Below are positions 7,229-7,507 of a stretch of 7,507 bases of DNA, in pieces. The DNA is taken from positions 1-7,507 of the forward strand of contig JAKLHL010000071.1 in assembly GCA_022710165.1 (NCBI GenBank), given 5' to 3'. The position numbers and the translations under genes are program-made. Origin of the DNA: Bdellovibrionales bacterium. Its GTDB lineage: Bacteria; Bdellovibrionota; JAFGOL01. Numbering within the stretch: position 1 is the stretch's first letter; each line of letters starts with the position of its first letter. The notes below the pieces were generated by a model. That model was not told where the DNA came from, did not search any database, and saw only the letters and a list, made by a program, of their open reading frames with translations.

Positions 7229-7507
7229 GGTTTTTTTGTTATAATCAATGGCGTGGAAAGCTACAGAAAACATCTGGAAAGAATAGACGGAGAGGTGCTT
7301 GCCATCCTGGTGACACAGCCAGCCGCACCGCTTGGGGGTATTGCCTCTGCGGTTGATTGGCGTCTTAATTCTTTGATCTCGCAGACCATAGCGCTTGATA
7401 AATTCAACGCCAACGCCGGCTCAATATTGCTCATTCCTTCCAACGGCAAAATTAAATCCAAATACGTTATGATGGTCGGCTATGGAAAGAATTTCAAGAA
7501 CGAGCTA
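7208..7507 (+). CDS. M17 (leucyl) aminopeptidase N-terminal-domain-like protein, 5' part only
   Basis: One hundred codons open to the right edge, transcribed away from rho. The translation shows the pattern of the peptidase M17 N-terminal (macro-like) domain: a strand FFVIIN, then LERIDGEVLAILV (about 23-35), PLGGIASAVDWRLNSLIS (41-58), and a 'glycine, hydrophobic strand, GYGK' segment GSILLIPSNGKIKSKYVMMVGYGKNF (71-96), corresponding to the conserved '.lvGlGk' of the family. The catalytic zinc-binding domain, if there is one, lies beyond the window. The gene could be a full leucyl aminopeptidase or one of the stand-alone M17 N-domain proteins that lack the catalytic half. The start is uncertain: ATG 7208 and ATG 7217 keep the first beta strand but have no ribosome site, while GTG 7253 sits just after a good TATAAT. 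Confidence 0.7.
   Translation, partial: MFKMASQGFFVIINGVESYRKHLERIDGEVLAILVTQPAAPLGGIASAVDWRLNSLISQTIALDKFNANAGSILLIPSNGKIKSKYVMMVGYGKNFKNEL
7217..7245 (+). promoter_or_regulatory. Candidate sigma70-type promoter for the plus-strand M17-like gene
   Basis: ATGGCA (7217-7222, four of six to the -35 consensus), a 17-base spacer and a perfect TATAAT (7240-7245). The start of transcription would be near 7252, immediately before an in-frame GTG at 7253. If this promoter is the real one, the ATG codons at 7208 and 7217 cannot be the start. A second -10-like element, TATACT at 7191-7196, could instead serve the ATG at 7208, but it has no good -35. Confidence 0.35.

Noticed and set aside
7261..7461. 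66-residue minus-strand open frame opposite the plus-strand M17-like gene
   Set aside because: The plus strand shows a family-like pattern across the same bases. The minus frame has none, and no ribosome site was seen.
1..7507. Mobile element, CRISPR, defence island, prophage or recent horizontal transfer
   Set aside because: No transposase, integrase, direct or inverted repeat array, attachment site or defence domain was found. Base composition looks even across genes, and all products are housekeeping or widespread families.

Overview
The window holds seven minus-strand genes packed head to tail, and one partial gene leaving divergently on the plus strand at the right edge. In transcription order the minus-strand genes are rho (transcription terminator), a glyoxalase II-like metallo-beta-lactamase hydrolase, a family 4 (iron-sulfur) uracil-DNA glycosylase, a long-form NfeD membrane serine protease, a stomatin/slipin-type SPFH protein, ftsK (DNA translocase) and the 5' part of a lolA-like lipoprotein carrier gene cut by the left edge. 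The plus-strand gene at 7208 resembles the N-terminal domain of M17 (leucyl) aminopeptidases.

The organism looks like a diderm, probably free-living bacterium of moderate GC. LolA implies an outer membrane with lipoproteins, and the ftsK-lolA order is also known from Proteobacteria. The combination with Rho, the family 4 glycosylase and the NfeD/slipin pair would suit a deltaproteobacterial-type lineage or a related uncultured candidate phylum. I cannot place it more precisely by eye.

Gaps between the minus-strand genes run from a 2-nt overlap to 18 nt. Most stops lie inside or next to the next gene's Shine-Dalgarno sequence, and I see no intrinsic terminator between genes. One polycistronic mRNA starting upstream of rho is the simplest reading. 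The only real intergenic space is the roughly 90 nt between rho and the plus-strand gene, which holds candidate promoters for both directions.

Functionally, the operon joins transcription termination, small-thiol detoxification, uracil repair, membrane-protein quality control (NfeD plus its slipin partner), chromosome segregation and lipoprotein transport. These are mostly housekeeping functions. I found no mobile element, CRISPR array, RNA gene, toxin-antitoxin pair or defence system, and no convincing undescribed system. The points most worth a second look are start-site choices, the compact divergent promoter region and the unusual company rho keeps.
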